A DNA stretch of 64,000 bases, taken from the NCBI GenBank assembly GCA_029962745.1, contig CM057151.1:38415136-38479135 (forward strand), read 5' to 3'. A model generated the notes under the pieces. It did not search any database. It saw only the letters and a program-made list of their open reading frames with translations, and was not told where the DNA came from. Position 1 is the stretch's first letter. Each line of letters starts with the position of its first letter. The DNA is from Echinometra lucunter (taxonomy: Eukaryota > Echinodermata > Echinoidea > Camarodonta > Echinometridae). This document shows, in pieces, positions 33,901 through 48,900 of the stretch. The translations under genes were made by a program, and so were the position numbers.

Positions 33901-36900
33901 TGTTTTGACACCAGCGCATCTCAACTACTTTGGATGCATGACATGAGGAGATAAAGTGATTATACTTTTTGAGTTTTTGCTGTACGATTAAATTATGATA
34001 ATAGGTTTTGTACACTGGTTATCACAATATTTCAAGAACATTTTGAGCCATGAACTTCAATGAATGGAGGTGGAGGCATGTACCTGGGTATGTCACATTC
34101 ATGTTGTTGTTGTTTTTATGTGTCACACCTTGTTTACTTTCCTTCATCAGGTCAAATGTGGCTCCTCCTTCAAAAGCTTGGTCTCAATCCAGAAGAGTAA
34201 GTGCTGTTAGAGAAAATTGAACACTGACAATTTCAACCTGTATTTAAAGACCGCTCAAGGGAGATGAAAAAAAGGGATAGGGAGGTGGTATTTATCTGCA
34301 GGTTCAGTAAACCAGTTTAATAGGAAAACCTATTGAAATAAAAGGGAGAAAATTGTCTCTATAGGCAGGTGGTCTTTTATCTTTTGTCTATATTGCATAT
34401 ATTGTAACAATATATGTATAAAGTTTGATTACATTTGTTAACTTGTCAATTACCGGTAGGCAACTACTATCATCCTTTCAAAAAGGTAAAATTTGCACAC
34501 TGAAATTTTGACCACGTGAGAAGACTTTAAATAATTTCCTATGTTTCCTGTCCTAAATTTACCCCTTGATTGCGTTATACCTTTGAAGGATGCATTAATT
34601 ATAAAGTCTATTTTTGTTGCCAAGTGTGACCATAAGCAGACAAAATCAAGCATGGAAGTATGAAAGGCACTAATTAACTTTGAGGAGCTGTGTTACTGAT
34701 GTATAGTTAGAATAACTTAGTTGAAATTTTTATGTTTCACAATATTTTCAGACTGATTTACTCCTCATTTATTCTATTATATTAAAGTTTCAAGAGAAAA
34801 TGTTACATTCATATACATATACAAGTTTATGATATTTACATATTTATTTACACATGTGCATAAGTAATTCAGATTTGAAAAACTGCAAAAACAGGCACCT
34901 GATTAAGTCTTTGTCTCAGAGTTTCATCGATCTGGTCCTCTGATTTATTTCTATTCAATCAAAACAGTTCGAGAGTTAGCTGCCTTTGGAATGATGTCTT
35001 TTACTTGGAAACTTGAGTCTTGATTGAATTTCCTTTTGTTCTTGTAGGAAAGACCATCCTGTTTATGGAGATGTGAGAAAACTGATCACACAGGATTTCA
35101 CCAAACAGCTGTAAGTCTACATCACATTCTTATCAATTTATAAATGCTACAGCTTATTCACACGTGACATGGCAGCCCAACTGACGCCCCTCCAAAAAAC
35201 AAAACGTTTAATTTGGACTTGTTTATCACTATTTTGATTGATGTATCCGTATTTTCTTGTTGCTGAATTATGAAAACTGGGATAAACCAAGTGAAATATC
35301 TGGGTCATTGTCAAGTCCATATTTAGTGGAATTTTTGTATTGTTCTATACCCACTCCAACCCCTCTCCCCTAAAAAGTTTAAATTGATACCTTTCTGGGC
35401 ACCCCCCCCCCCCTAGCGACACCCCAGGTGAGGGTTGAGAAAGCTTTAAATTTCTCAAATTCACTAATGCTGGAACTGCTCAAGTGTTACAGGGAATCAT
35501 TACACTTCTAATGTCAGAAACATATCAATTTGTACTTTCTTGTGGGAGATGGGATGGGGTGGGTATAGAACAATACAAAAATTCCACTAGATATGGACTT
35601 GACAATGACCCAGATATTTTATATGGTTTATTACAGTTTGCATAATTCAACAACAAGAAAATAGGGATACATCAATCAAAATATTGATAAACAAGTCCAA
35701 ATCAGACTTGTAGTCATTTTAGCAGGTGTTCCAATAATTTTGACCACCACTGTATATCATATGGAAAATTGAGGTGAAACAAAGCCTCTGCAGACAAAAA
35801 AAAACAAACAAAGGCCCTTTAGTTGTATGATCACTCATCTTTGTCTTATAAGTCAGACATGTAAAGGTCATTTTATTTTGGTACTTTTTTTTGTTTTTTG
35901 TTTTGTTTTTTGGTGATTTAATGCATCATGTGTGAAAGGGGCTGTTATTATGCACATCTTTTGTTTCCTATTCATGAATTATTGTGGCAGAGATGAATTG
36001 ATTAGTTTTAATAGCAGGTGTTGATTTTGGCACATCTGTTGTCAGTTGTTTGTTGATTAGGATGTTTCTGAACTGCTGTGTTGATGGCGTGCAGTCTGAA
36101 AAGTGATTTCAGACTGATGAAATCACTTTTCAGAGAAAATCTTGTTTGAATGTGTGATATATTTAGATACTATATTTAGTGCCTTTTCCGGTTTCTTTTC
36201 TTGAGAAGGTGATGAGGAAACAATATTGTTCCTTTTATTTTTACTAAAATCTTTAACATGATAAAAATATATGGTATGATCTATGAGCAATACTTGCTAA
36301 CATCACCTTATTGATTTGTAAAAAATCTCTTGCTTCTTGTACACGCATTCATTTTGTGTACCTTGCGAATGGCATTATACGGACTCACGTATATCTGTTT
36401 GTGATACACGCTCTGTACGCTTTTTGTGTACAATGGGAAAACTTAATGAACTGGCATTTTAGTAATAAGCCCCCAAGTTATGTTCTTTTCACTGGCTAAG
36501 ACTGTTCTATTTTCAACCTGTTTTCACTCAAAAAGTATTTAGTATACCTGTACTTCTCTGTTTAATCTATTGACAGTGCATGCAAATGTTGGTCCTGTGA
36601 TCGCTATCTTGCTAATTCCTGTTTTTCAAAAGTGGGAGACCTCCAGAGTTTCCTGATTGAGTTTAGACTGATACCTCCTTGACCCTATTCATATTTGTGA
36701 CTAAATCGATGCATCAGTACTGAAACGCCCTTACATGGTGCAAAATGCATTCTCTTTAATAATTTATTTATTTATTGTTTATTCAGCATTTCAAAATACA
36801 AGAACAATACAGAATAACATGAAAATTACAGCAGTTACAGAAATATAAAGAAAAGCGTCGGCTTCCCGGAAAAAGGCCGTTAGCGACCTTTTCATAATTT

Positions 36901-39900
36901 TCCCGACATTTTTTTTATTGCAGAAATGGAAAAAGCATGTCATAAGCTTTCTTCTCGTACCATTCTCGAACATCAATTTGATGTCATTATGACGTAATAA
37001 GCCAAAAAACAAAATTACACGAGCATGTGAATTCCTCCTCACTCGACTCGCAATAGCGTCCTTTTTCTGGGAACTATTGCGCATTTTTTGTTCCTGGAAG
37101 AAAGAAACTATTCTTCGCTCAACATGCTTACGCGCATAGACCGATTCACATTAGCAGCCTTTTTCCGGGAACTGGATTTACATACTTGCACATTTTTGGT
37201 CGGGGAAGAAAGCCGTTAAGGACAAAATGCTAATGATTAGAAAACCTTTAGAGTGTTTTAAATAAAAGCACAAAACATCATGGAAGAAAAAATCTTGCTC
37301 TGTCAGAAAGTTTGAGAGTTAGGACGGAAAAATAATACACTAGCTGCTAAAAGCTCAAAATAAGGTCAAAACTTCATTCGTGTTTTTTCTTGATAACGTA
37401 CATTTCGCGCACGTGCGCGTTAGTGGCCTTTTTCCGGGAAGGCGACGAAAGGACCTGGATCGGAGTAGAAGGGGCTGCCTGGGTTTGGAAAAGGTTAACT
37501 AAATTACCATGGCCCACAGGCCTTCCTTCCGACACCCCTTCAGTTCCATCCAGGTCAGGATAAGGAAATTAATATTTCTTCTCAAGTAGAGGAAAGGTGA
37601 AAATTTTGCCATGAAATGCTTCATTATTTCTTCAAAACCTATCCAGAGGGAAAGGTAACAGAAACTCCAGGAACAATATTCAGAATGTCACAACTGGATT
37701 TTCATTAGAAGAGCTTTAGAATGCATCATATTTGTTAAAGTGATTACACAATGGTAATTTTTTTTTGGATATATTATCGAGAATAGAATTCTAAGAAGAA
37801 TAACATTAAAAATTTGATGATTTTTCAGTCGAAATCAATGCATTTTGGCTANNNNNNNNNNNNNNNNNNNNNNNNNNNNNNNNNNNNNNNNNNNNNNNNN
37901 NNNNNNNNNNNNNNNNNNNNNNNNNNNNNNNNNNNNNNNNNNNNNNNNNNNNNNNNNNNNNNNNNNNNNNNNNNNNNNNNNNNNNNNNNNNNNNNNNNNN
38001 NNNNNNNNNNNNNNNNNNNNNNNNNNNNNNNNNNNNNNNNNNNNNNNNNNNNNNNNNNNNNNNNNNNNNNNNNNNNNNNNNNNNNNNNNNNNNNNNNNNN
38101 NNNNNNNNNNNNNNNNNNNNNNNNNNNNNNNNNNNNNNNNNNNNNNNNNNNNNNNNNNNNNNNNNNNNNNNNNNNNNNNNNNNNNNNNNNNNNNNNNNNN
38201 NNNNNNNNNNNNNNNNNNNNNNNNNNNNNNNNNNNNNNNNNNNNNNNNNNNNNNNNNNNNNNNNNNNNNNNNNNNNNNNNNNNNNNNNNNNNNNNNNNNN
38301 NNNNNNNNNNNNNNNNNNNNNNNNNNNNNNNNNNNNNNNNNNNNNNNNNNNTTTGTTGAGGGCTTTTCTGTGCATTGTACATTTAGGGGGGTTTGTGCTG
38401 AAACTTTAAAAAAAAATTTTTTTTTTATTGAAAATAGAACTCAATATCATAACATATTTACAGTAACATCATATCAATACAATAGATGGAAATATCATAT
38501 GCAAAGCACGGTACAACACAAGACAATACAACACAAAACAAGACGACACAAAGACATTTTAATCAATAAAGGCTCACCTTGACATGCAGCAAAGTATAAT
38601 GTGAGCAAAAAGATGGACTGAAATACAGTAATATTGACAATAGAAAACATAACTGACATTAAGTATACAATTTATTTAATGCCAGGGGACCAAGATTCTA
38701 CATGAAAGACTTTGTGCTGAAACTTTGAAATGTGATGGAAGAGATTATTCTGAGAGCCTAATCCTGGTCCGTTTTGATGCTAAACACATAGCACAATTTT
38801 CTATAGTTCTTAGGTTCATCACAAATGATGTGAATCTTAACCCCCAATAAATTATGAACCTTATTTCTTTTTTATGAGAACTGGGTCAAAGCCAGATCAA
38901 ATATGAATGCAATGGGATGGTTTCTGCCAATGTTCCCATAGGATTAGATTGACTTTTCAGGTTGATAATAACAAGTCCCTCCCCTCCCTGCCCAAATAAA
39001 AAACATGATCCTGCTTTTGGGTCAGCACTGGGTCTCCCCCCAAGTCGAATTGCAAGTACACGTATAATTTCAGTATCTATTTTCTGCCACAAGATTTGTT
39101 TGGGTCCTTCTGTTGATAAGAAATAGGAAGAAAACCTTCACCAAATTATGACCGCTTTCCTGCTTTGCTAATTAATTGCAATTTCCCAAGCAGTTATCTG
39201 CAGACGGAAAGGTTTCCTGGTCGGAGGAGGGAAGGGTGGGGGGAAGAGGGTAGTAAAAGTGAGAGTGAGAGGAGAAGATTAGAGAGATGGAGAAAGAAAT
39301 GAAAACAGAAGTAGGACGAAATGATTGGAAAGGCGAGTTCCAAACAATTTGGACATATTGGTTTAAAGGTAGTAAATATTGGATGTATATACCCTGAGGT
39401 TTTGAAATTAGCACGATGATAAGAAATCAACAAAAGCTCGTTGTAAAGCACGTGCTCTGCACATAGAAATGGGTATATGGGACCATACACAATTGTTTGG
39501 CTGAACATTCAAGCTGTTCCTTTTCATTTTTTGAATGTGATAGCATTTGAAGAGTAATGCTTTTCAAGGGACATTTCTTCGATGATATTCTTTCAAACTG
39601 ACATCAAAATACTGAGAAAGCTCGCAAATTATCTTTTGCCCCCTCCGAGAACTCGAGCTTCTCTTTAAAAGTGAATTGGCCAACAGATGACATGATTGAA
39701 AAGGAGATGGAAAATTACACCTTCTCCTCTGTTTAATTATGTAGCTCATTGTTTAAAAACAGTTTCATAGTGCAATTACCCGACTGGTAATGATCATCAT
39801 CTGTAATGATTAGTGGGTGGAAAATAGATTATAGGAATTATGTTTACCGGTAGCTGCTGGAAAATTAATGATTAGAAATTTACAGTGGGGGAAATAAGTG

Positions 39901-42900
39901 TTTACAATTAAACCGTGACCTTGTGTTAGAACTGTAGAAAACACTTCCGATGATTGTAATGTAATAAAGAGGCACATGATTTGGGTTTTGATTAGGTTTT
40001 GCTTTCTTATCCTATGCTCAGCCCTTATAAGGTTATAGATATGAAGGACCACCCACAGCTAGTGTATAGGATTGGAAGAAATACATGCAAAAGATCTTGT
40101 AGCAATGCTTAGTGATCAGTACATACTACCGGTAATGCTGGTTGTATGACATGCTCTGTAACAATCGCTTGGTGGTCGATGTCCTGCACTATTTAACCCT
40201 TGACACATATCTAATCCATCCCTAATTTTAATCATAAAACCCCGGTGGAATCTTCATTGTGATGACAAAATTCATTAAAAGCTTGGTCTCTTCTCTTCTT
40301 CAAACTGGCAACACCAGTATTTTTCTTAACTTGATACATTTTTCTTTAAAAGGTCATGTATCTGTAAATGAATTCATGGAAAGTTAGTTGAGAAGTTAAA
40401 AGTTGCAAATTTTCTTTGATAAACAGTGATTTTGAACCTTCATCACATTGCCAATTGAAGGATTTTAGTACCCATTTTCTTCAGAAAATCTTCAGCATTA
40501 TTCAACAAGTACTGGCACAACCAGTGTAGACACAGTATGTGTAGAATTTTTCGTTTTTACAAATATGAACCGACCAACTGTTGGTTAAAAAAAAATTTGT
40601 ATGTAAACCATGGGGATTTTTTCTTTTAGTTGGTCGGTTCATATTTTAATCAACCTAATGATTTTTAACCAACTTTTCTGAGTGCAGAATACGATATGGT
40701 CGAAAGCGAATGTTAGGTCACCGGAAATGAAAATACAAATTCTGACTTCTCAACGTCATAGAAAGTACATTTAGTCTGTTCTTTGCTGGGTTCATTGAAA
40801 CTTGTAGAACTTCTGTAATAAATAATTGCTAATTAAAAAGATAAAAAATTAAAATAACGAAAAAATGGCCTTTCTTTCACTTTGTCATTGAAATTCTCAT
40901 TAGAACTGCTTAAGTGACATGGTTTCTGTTGTTTGCTTGTGCCTTTTACTATTTTAAGATATCTAGTTGGCAAATAGTTTTATTTGTTTCAGTTGTACTC
41001 AGAAAGTTCTTCCTTACAGATAATAAGCCCACAGAATCCTTAGAATCCTTAGAATTTACCAATTATGATTAAGAAGGAGGCCTTGGTTCAAACTTAAGGC
41101 TCTTTCAGATAATAAGTATCTAGCAATAAACCCACGCAGAAAACCCTGCGATGTACATTTTTATGCCTCTGCCCACCGTAGGTGGTTGCCGGAGGCATGT
41201 TTTCGGGTCGTCCATCCATCCGTCCGTCCGTCCGTCCGTCCTGTTTCGTTCTCGCGATAACTTAAGAACCGTTTGATGGATCAACTTCAAACTTGGCTCG
41301 TGTATGCATATGGGAGGGACAATGATCTGATTAGATTTTGGAGTCTCAAGGTCAAAGGTCAAGGTCATAGAGGTAATAATACACATAAAAATGGCTTTTT
41401 CTCGCGATAACTTAAGAACCATTTGACAGATTGGCTTCAAACTTGGCTCATGTATGCACATGGAAGGGACAATGATCTGATTAGATTTTAGGGTCACAAG
41501 GTCAAAGGTCATAGGTCATAGAGGTCATTATGTACATAGAAATGGTTCGTTTTCACCATAACTCAACCATTTGACCAATCAACCTCAAACTTGGCACAGG
41601 TATGCATATGGGAGGGACAATGATCTGATTAGATTTGGGGGTTTCAAGGTCAAAGGTCAAAGGTCATAGAGGTCATTATGTACATAGAAATGGTTCGTTC
41701 TTGTGATAACTCGGTAACCATTTGACGATTCAACAAACTTGATTCATGTATGCATATGGAAAGGACTCTCTGACCACGCGTGGTCGAAGATTCATCTAGT
41801 TTCTGTTTTGTTTTGCCCACTCATATGTCATATCCCATTACCGCAGGGGGTTACCGCTTTATACATGAACAAGCATTTGGTGTGTGCTCTGTATCCGGAA
41901 ATTCTTAGTGGAGAGCTGATTGTGGATTAGAGTGGAGCCAGGATTTGGGGGAGGGGAGGGGGGCAATGTTGGAAAAAAAAATCTATCATTATGTTAATAA
42001 TAATAATATTGATGAACTGTACACAATAGTGAAATTATGAAAGTGATCACTTCTGTAGGATAACCTGTTTTGGATTTTTTTGTCAATCATGACTTCTGAT
42101 GAACTGACCTCAGGGGTATAATTATTGACTCTCTGGTGTTATTGTACATGTCTGTTCTTAGAAAATTGCTTCCTGAATGATACCAACGAGACAGAATCTT
42201 TGGGGCAATAAAATCATTGTGAGGCTCTTGAGCGTAAATTGTGGAGGTAGTTTGGTTTGGTTTGGTTTTATTTTCAGTAATATTGAAAAGACTTTGGATA
42301 TAGACATATAAACAAACAGATTAATATAAACAATTCTGTAAATTAAAGTTCAAAATAAACTTTGGCTGGAAAGCTCTATTGAGAGGCATTATTATAATAA
42401 AATGCCTCTGTTCTTCCTAGAGATCCAGGTCTGACCTATAACAACTATTTTCATTTTCTACAAGAAGGGATTTGAGAATGATTTATCATTACCATTATCA
42501 GTAGCAAGTCTGACCAGCCCTGAATGCCAGTCTGTGTTTCTTTAACCGATTTGTGACACATTGTCTGCATTTCGTGGTTTGGCTCAATAACTTTTTCGTG
42601 CAGAGCCCTGAAAAGCGTGCCAAATACATGAGCAGAAAGAATTTAAAATTCTACACATACTGTGCCCATTTTGGTTGTGCCATTATTTTTCGTTTGATGC
42701 TGAAAATTTCTCAATGGAAAATGAGCACTAAAATCCTTGAATTGGCAATATAAGGAAAAGTTCAAAATCACTGTTTATTCCAGCAAATTGTCAACTTTTT
42801 AACTTCTCAACAAAGTTTTTGTCAATTTATATTCATTACAGGTACAAAACGTTTTATAAGAAAAAATGCAGTGCTCAATAAAACTAAAAGAAAAGACTGG

Positions 42901-45900
42901 TGCAGCCAATTTGAAGAAGAAAAGCTGATTAAATTAGGCTTTGAATAATTCCTGTCATGAATAGGTTAAAAATATTTATAGGAGTTCACTCCCAAACATT
43001 TCATTAGGAAGATGCATATTAGTTATAGTATATTCTTGCATATTCAGACCTTTTCTAAGGCATACATGTAGTCTGATTTCAGGCAGATAATGAATTCAGG
43101 TTTAGTGTTGATCATTATCGTACTTGTAATTAGGGTGCTCACTCCCACACGTTTCGTTTGAAAGTCATATTTTGGACGAAGTCGTGCTCTTACATGATAT
43201 GAGCGGTATGCTCTTGCATCTTTCAAACCTTTTCTGAGGCATAATGTTGATTTCAAACAGATTATGAATTCAGGTTAGGTTCGGGCTTGATCATTATCAT
43301 GCTTTTAATTGGGCACTCGCTCCCACACGTTTCCTTCTAAAAATCATATTTTTGAATGATTTCATGCCGTTGCATGATATTCCCGGTATGCATATTTCAC
43401 ACCTTTTCCAGGGTATATTCTGATTTCAGACTGATTATGAATGCAGGTGAGGTGTCGATCATTATCGTACTTGTAATTAGGGCACTCACTCCCACACGTT
43501 TCCTTCTAAAAATCATATCGTTGAATAAAGTCGTGCCCTTGCATGTTTTCTGACTTATTCAGAAGACTAGATCTGATTTGGAAGAGGATATCAGTGATAT
43601 ATTTGATAGAAATAGAGAGGAATTACTTGATTAGGCAAGATGGTTGTGCTGTTCACAGGCATTTCTAAACAAGTTTCAATCTTTCAGAATCCAAACTGCG
43701 GATTAATTTTCGCTCAAATGAGATCATTTTAGAAAATATTAATTGTGGGAGATGAACCAGTTTTGACCATAAACTTATTCACTGTGTAGCTAGGTTTGTT
43801 GCTTCCTCCATTCCTTCAGAGACACGATCTCTAATGAATCATGGAGTTGCATATTTTCTGATTTTGGACTGCATTTAACTTGTAGAAAATATTTTCTTAT
43901 TCGTTAATTGTCAGGAACATGTGGTTTCCGTGAATTGAACCTACATGTTGTAGGTCTTGATAATTAGCATGTAATTGCCATGTAATGAGGACGGTCAGTC
44001 CCACGCATTGCGTGAGAGAAAAACGTGTCATCATCAAAGTCATGCTCTTGTATGTTTTCAGACTTTTTCCTAGGGTTTCTTTAGATTTCAGGCTGCATAT
44101 TGTTGGCAGAAATGGAAAAGAATAAGGTACCGTTTGCTTGTAGATCTTTTTCCGGCTCTTTCAGCTCTGTTACTACTACACGTAATACTAAATAATGTCA
44201 CCTTCGGGTTTTAACTTATGACTTTCTATAGTACCTGTTTTGTCTTAGCCTAGGCATGGAACTATTATGGCTCTGGCCCAAGCAAGAAGATCACAGGGTT
44301 TTTTTTGCATTAGAATATCACTTTTGACTTCCTACCTTAAAAGTTTATGAAAGTACCTGTGACTTTTTAACCTCACAAAAAGGACCAGAGTTTGGTCTAG
44401 TGCCAGACTTTCTTAGTTATCATTTCGTCTGGCTCTGATTCGGCACCTTATGCCAATGCAGGAAACAGATTGTAGAGGTACCAGAGCCCTGCTCACACGT
44501 TATATATCTTTTAGGGAGTGTTCCATGAAGTGTCTTGTCAGTGATTTTATACTGACAACTGTTATAAGCTACTGAAATCCTTGCATCTGATTGGCTAAGA
44601 GCACATTTGTCAGTAAAAATCACTGACAAGACACTTCATGAAATGCTCCCCTGTACCCCTCAGAAGAACAGCCTTTGGCTGAGGAGGGCAATCCAGCCAT
44701 TTGAGGAAAATCAATAAATAAACAAAAAGAAAAAAGAAAAAAGAAAGTAAAATGTTATCAGGCTCAAATTCCGCTGCTATAGATTACTAAATGTTATCAT
44801 GATAATAAATGATATCAAAAATTTCATTTGGTATCATTGTTGTCTGCCTGAGGACTCTGCAATTTTCATTACAGTACCCTAGCAGTGGCCAGATTCACAT
44901 TTACACCTGGGTTAAGAGGGACGAATGTGGTTGAAACAGCTTGTGCAAGGATGTAGCACCCAGTGGGGATCCCACCCAGAATTGACAGTCAAGATCCTTC
45001 ACCAGTACACCACAGTTCTCCCAAAATAAATAGAGAATGAATTCATGCATTTCATATACATGTATGAATGTATGGCAAGGGCAAGGGAGAAAAAAAGTTC
45101 TGCACACAGTAAGAGTGCCTACAGATTTATCACGCTTAAAGGCATTGGCTAACTTTGTGAGTAGCTGATTTAAAAAATTCTCAAACTAAGATGAGACATG
45201 TGTATGAGTACTTGTATTTGTACTCAAAAACACTGAAACCAACCATAAAATGGAATGAAAAAGTGTAAATTAGACGCAAATGGCGATTTTATTATCCTTC
45301 ATCTCACGAGACAATCACTAAGAGGACCACTTTGCTTGAATTTGAAAATGCAGTTATGTGCCTCCCGCAGCATGATACGCCAATGCACACAGTACGGTAA
45401 GGTGAATCATATGCGCATGCGCACTCCTTATGTCTATTCTGTGCAACTGATCCTCGTATATTTTTCAAACATTGGTTCACATTTTTGATATTTAAAAATA
45501 CTTGGCAACAATTTTTTTTTCCGTGATTACATAGCTTGAAAAAAATAAATATGGATATAACATGAACCAAAACGATTTATAATTGTAAAATTTAATCAGA
45601 AATTACCAATTTGAACACAGAAATAGTGATTATGTATTATTCACTGCATTGCCAATTTAAAGAGTTTAATGATTAGATACAATTAAACTGCTCTAATTCG
45701 AGAACGCCACACCATACGGCATTGGGAATGGGCTCAAATTTTTCAGTGCATTTTTCTCATTCTGCTCATGTACATGTATGATATGTACTGCCCAACATTC
45801 TGGACCAACAGATACTGCAAAAGCATCTCCTAAAGGAGACGTTGTACCTCTATGGGGGGTAGGAAAATGTAAAGCTCAGTTTGCTTATGTCATTTTATTT

Positions 45901-48900
45901 TGCTGTGCACAGTAGTTTTTGTGGTGGTTAACCCCGTCATGTGTAAATGAAGCGGAGCTTATGGCGACAACTGTGCAATCAAGGAAGTGGTCATTCAGTT
46001 ATGGTGGGATAACTAGTGAATCAGGGTTATTCTTCCAAACAATCACCCAAAGGCCTCTGTAATGAAAATGTCAACGGAAATCGTTGATGTATTGTTCTAA
46101 GAAGGGATGCCTATATTCAGGTATACCCAGACTAGATGTGTCATTTGCCATCACCTGAATTTTACTACCAAAATCACCACAGTTGACAGCCTCTTGGCTT
46201 ACGATTTAACATTCATTTTAATCTAGACATGGTTGTTTTGACTGACAGTATTGTTTTGACTTGTGGTGGGAATGTAACCGTGCTGAAAATTTACGTGTGA
46301 AGCTAAATTACCACTAACGATGGTTCCCTTGAAAGTAATTTGCACTCTTCTATCAGGACAGGAAGGGGGGAAAAGTCATGCCGGGATGACATGGAATGGA
46401 ACAGCAGATGATGGAGGGTGTAATATGACAGAGAGAAGGCCCTGGCTCTATTTCCCGTCGGTAGAATATTAAGGTGCCAGCCTGTGCGTTCATGAATAAA
46501 CATTACACGATGACGTGTAAGGCTGCGTTCATGAATAAACATTACACGATGACCTAGAAATGAATCCGGGTATAAATGGATAAAGTGCACCGATTACCTC
46601 GTCAACTGCTCGTGGCGCAGTGGTCAAAGCCACTGTCAGAGCTCGATATATTACTAGTCATGCTAGTCAAGGGTTCGAATCCCAGTGACGCTGGCAATTT
46701 TTTTGTCGTTATGAAATTGATGACAATGGCGTTTATTCCGTTGACAAAATAGTTCAAGTAGGTGCACTTTATCCATTTATACCCGGATTCATTTCTAGTC
46801 TTAACTTACACGTCATCGTGTAATGTTTATTCATGAACGCACAGGCTGGCACCTTAATATTCTACCTTTCCCGTCAGTTGATTTCCCTTCATCTTGCCTC
46901 CTGTCACATGCAGATTAATTAACCCATCAGAGATGTGTTGCCAATTTGCTGCTGACTTGTTATCGCAGTGTCATACCTTATCTTCCTGATTGCTACTGAA
47001 GTGATTATCAAAATAGAAGCAGCAGTGTTCAGTTCATGAATTTGTGTGAAGTGTCCTTTTCTCTTTTTTTCTACAAAATTTGAATCATTTGAGTTTTTCA
47101 TGCTGAAAATCAGTATTTGATCTTGAAATTGGTAATGCATGTTAGTCGTTAAACATTCAAATCAAAAGAAAGTTATATTTCCCTTTCTCATTGTTCACAA
47201 TGTTTTAAATAGGCCTACACATTCACACTTGTGACTTACTTAGCACTTGCTGATCTAAGCAAAAGAGACATATATTGCAGTTTTGGTTGTTGTTAAGCCT
47301 TTGATACTGACTTCCTTAAAAAAGACGTCCCGACACTTATGAATTACATCACTTGTTGATTTGATCACGAAGGGACATGTATTTCAGTTTGGGTGGTTGT
47401 TAGGCCTTTGCTAATGACTTCTTTAAAAAAAGCTTCCCTGAGTGATCAAGTGGAGAATATCATTAGATGAAGATAATGAGTTCAGATAAACCTTCCAAGA
47501 GTAATGACAAGAGGAATCGAAACTGTGCCTGGAGGATACTTGAATGACAAACATCATTTCAAGTTCATCAGAAATGATACTAACCGTTTATTCCTCATAT
47601 CTTCTCCCATTATATGCTTGTGAATGTGTGCCTGTCAAAGATCAGTTGCCAATTTGACACGTGATATAAGTGTGGTATCAAAATCTTTAAACTTTGAGTA
47701 ACGATTATCAAAAAGACATTTTGATCCGTATGCTAGGGATTCAATGTGACTATAAATATGTACTATGTTCAAAATATGAGCTTTGAATATTACTTCTATG
47801 AGATATTTTGAGTTGAAATACTTTTGATTGATGTAAAGCGATCTAGTGAGGTCGATTGGTCAACATACGCCCACATGTGGACGTGAGCCAAAGCATTTAC
47901 AGGATTGAACAGCCATTTCATTCCATAGATATCCTTATGGTGGGGTCTTATATTATTCTTTATTTCATCAAACTCCTTAACCGCTGTTACATCCTGAGAA
48001 TGCTGAATAAAGTTGGGGGTTTTTTTGGGGGGGGGGGGGGGTGAGGCATTATTTCGTATATACTAGCTGTACACAAGTCTTTTTTTTTCAGGTGATTGGT
48101 ACATTTTATGATCTGGAAATTAAACATGCATTAACCAGCTGCAGCCACATGAGATTGATATGCCCTTTTTGTTCATAGTTGAAGCCTGTTCATATGTACA
48201 GCAGTAAATCACTTCCATAAACCCTGCAGGGTTTTTAATAAAGGGTACAGCACATTACAGTTTTGTAACGTATAACCAGGGCACCGTTTCATGAAAGTTG
48301 TCAGCACTGACAAGTTGTCATTCTGTGACAATTACCATAGTAACAGTCAGTGACCAGTGCTTCTCAGCCAATCAGAACCAAGGATTTCACTGAAATTGTC
48401 AGTGAATGACAACTTGTCAGTGCTGACAACTTTCATGAAACAGTGCCCAGGGTTCGACACCAACAGGCACCTGGGACACATGGGCGCCTAAAATCTAGGC
48501 GTGGACCTCCGAAATTGGGAAATCTTGACACAGGGCTCATTGCACACTGACTGAAAATTACAGTCAGGACCCCTAGCCAGAAAGTTAGTGTGGAACCCTG
48601 TTATAACACACTGATCAGCAACAAAATGTGAAATACATCTGTTGCATCACCAACATTCCCTTAAGGCCGTATCTCACCGGTGGAGACGTTGCCGTGACAT
48701 CACGGATAAACTGACGGAAACCTCTCCAAGACCTGCTAGAGATTGGAAAAAGTCTCCCCCAAAATCGAACATGTTTACATTTCCCGCAACTTCCCGGAGA
48801 CCCGGCTAGTCTTGTGGAGACATTGCGGGGATGTCGCGGAGACTCGAGTTGCAAGCTAGTCGCGAACTGGTTTCTAGGCTGGTGAGATACCCCCTTTCAC

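Noticed and set aside
37806..38582. Long ORFs across the N gap
   Set aside because: Runs of N contain no stop codons; the frames carry no information.
46608..46690. Functional tRNA gene
   Set aside because: A and B boxes are present but the acceptor stem does not pair and the T-stem is incomplete; it sits inside a transposon.
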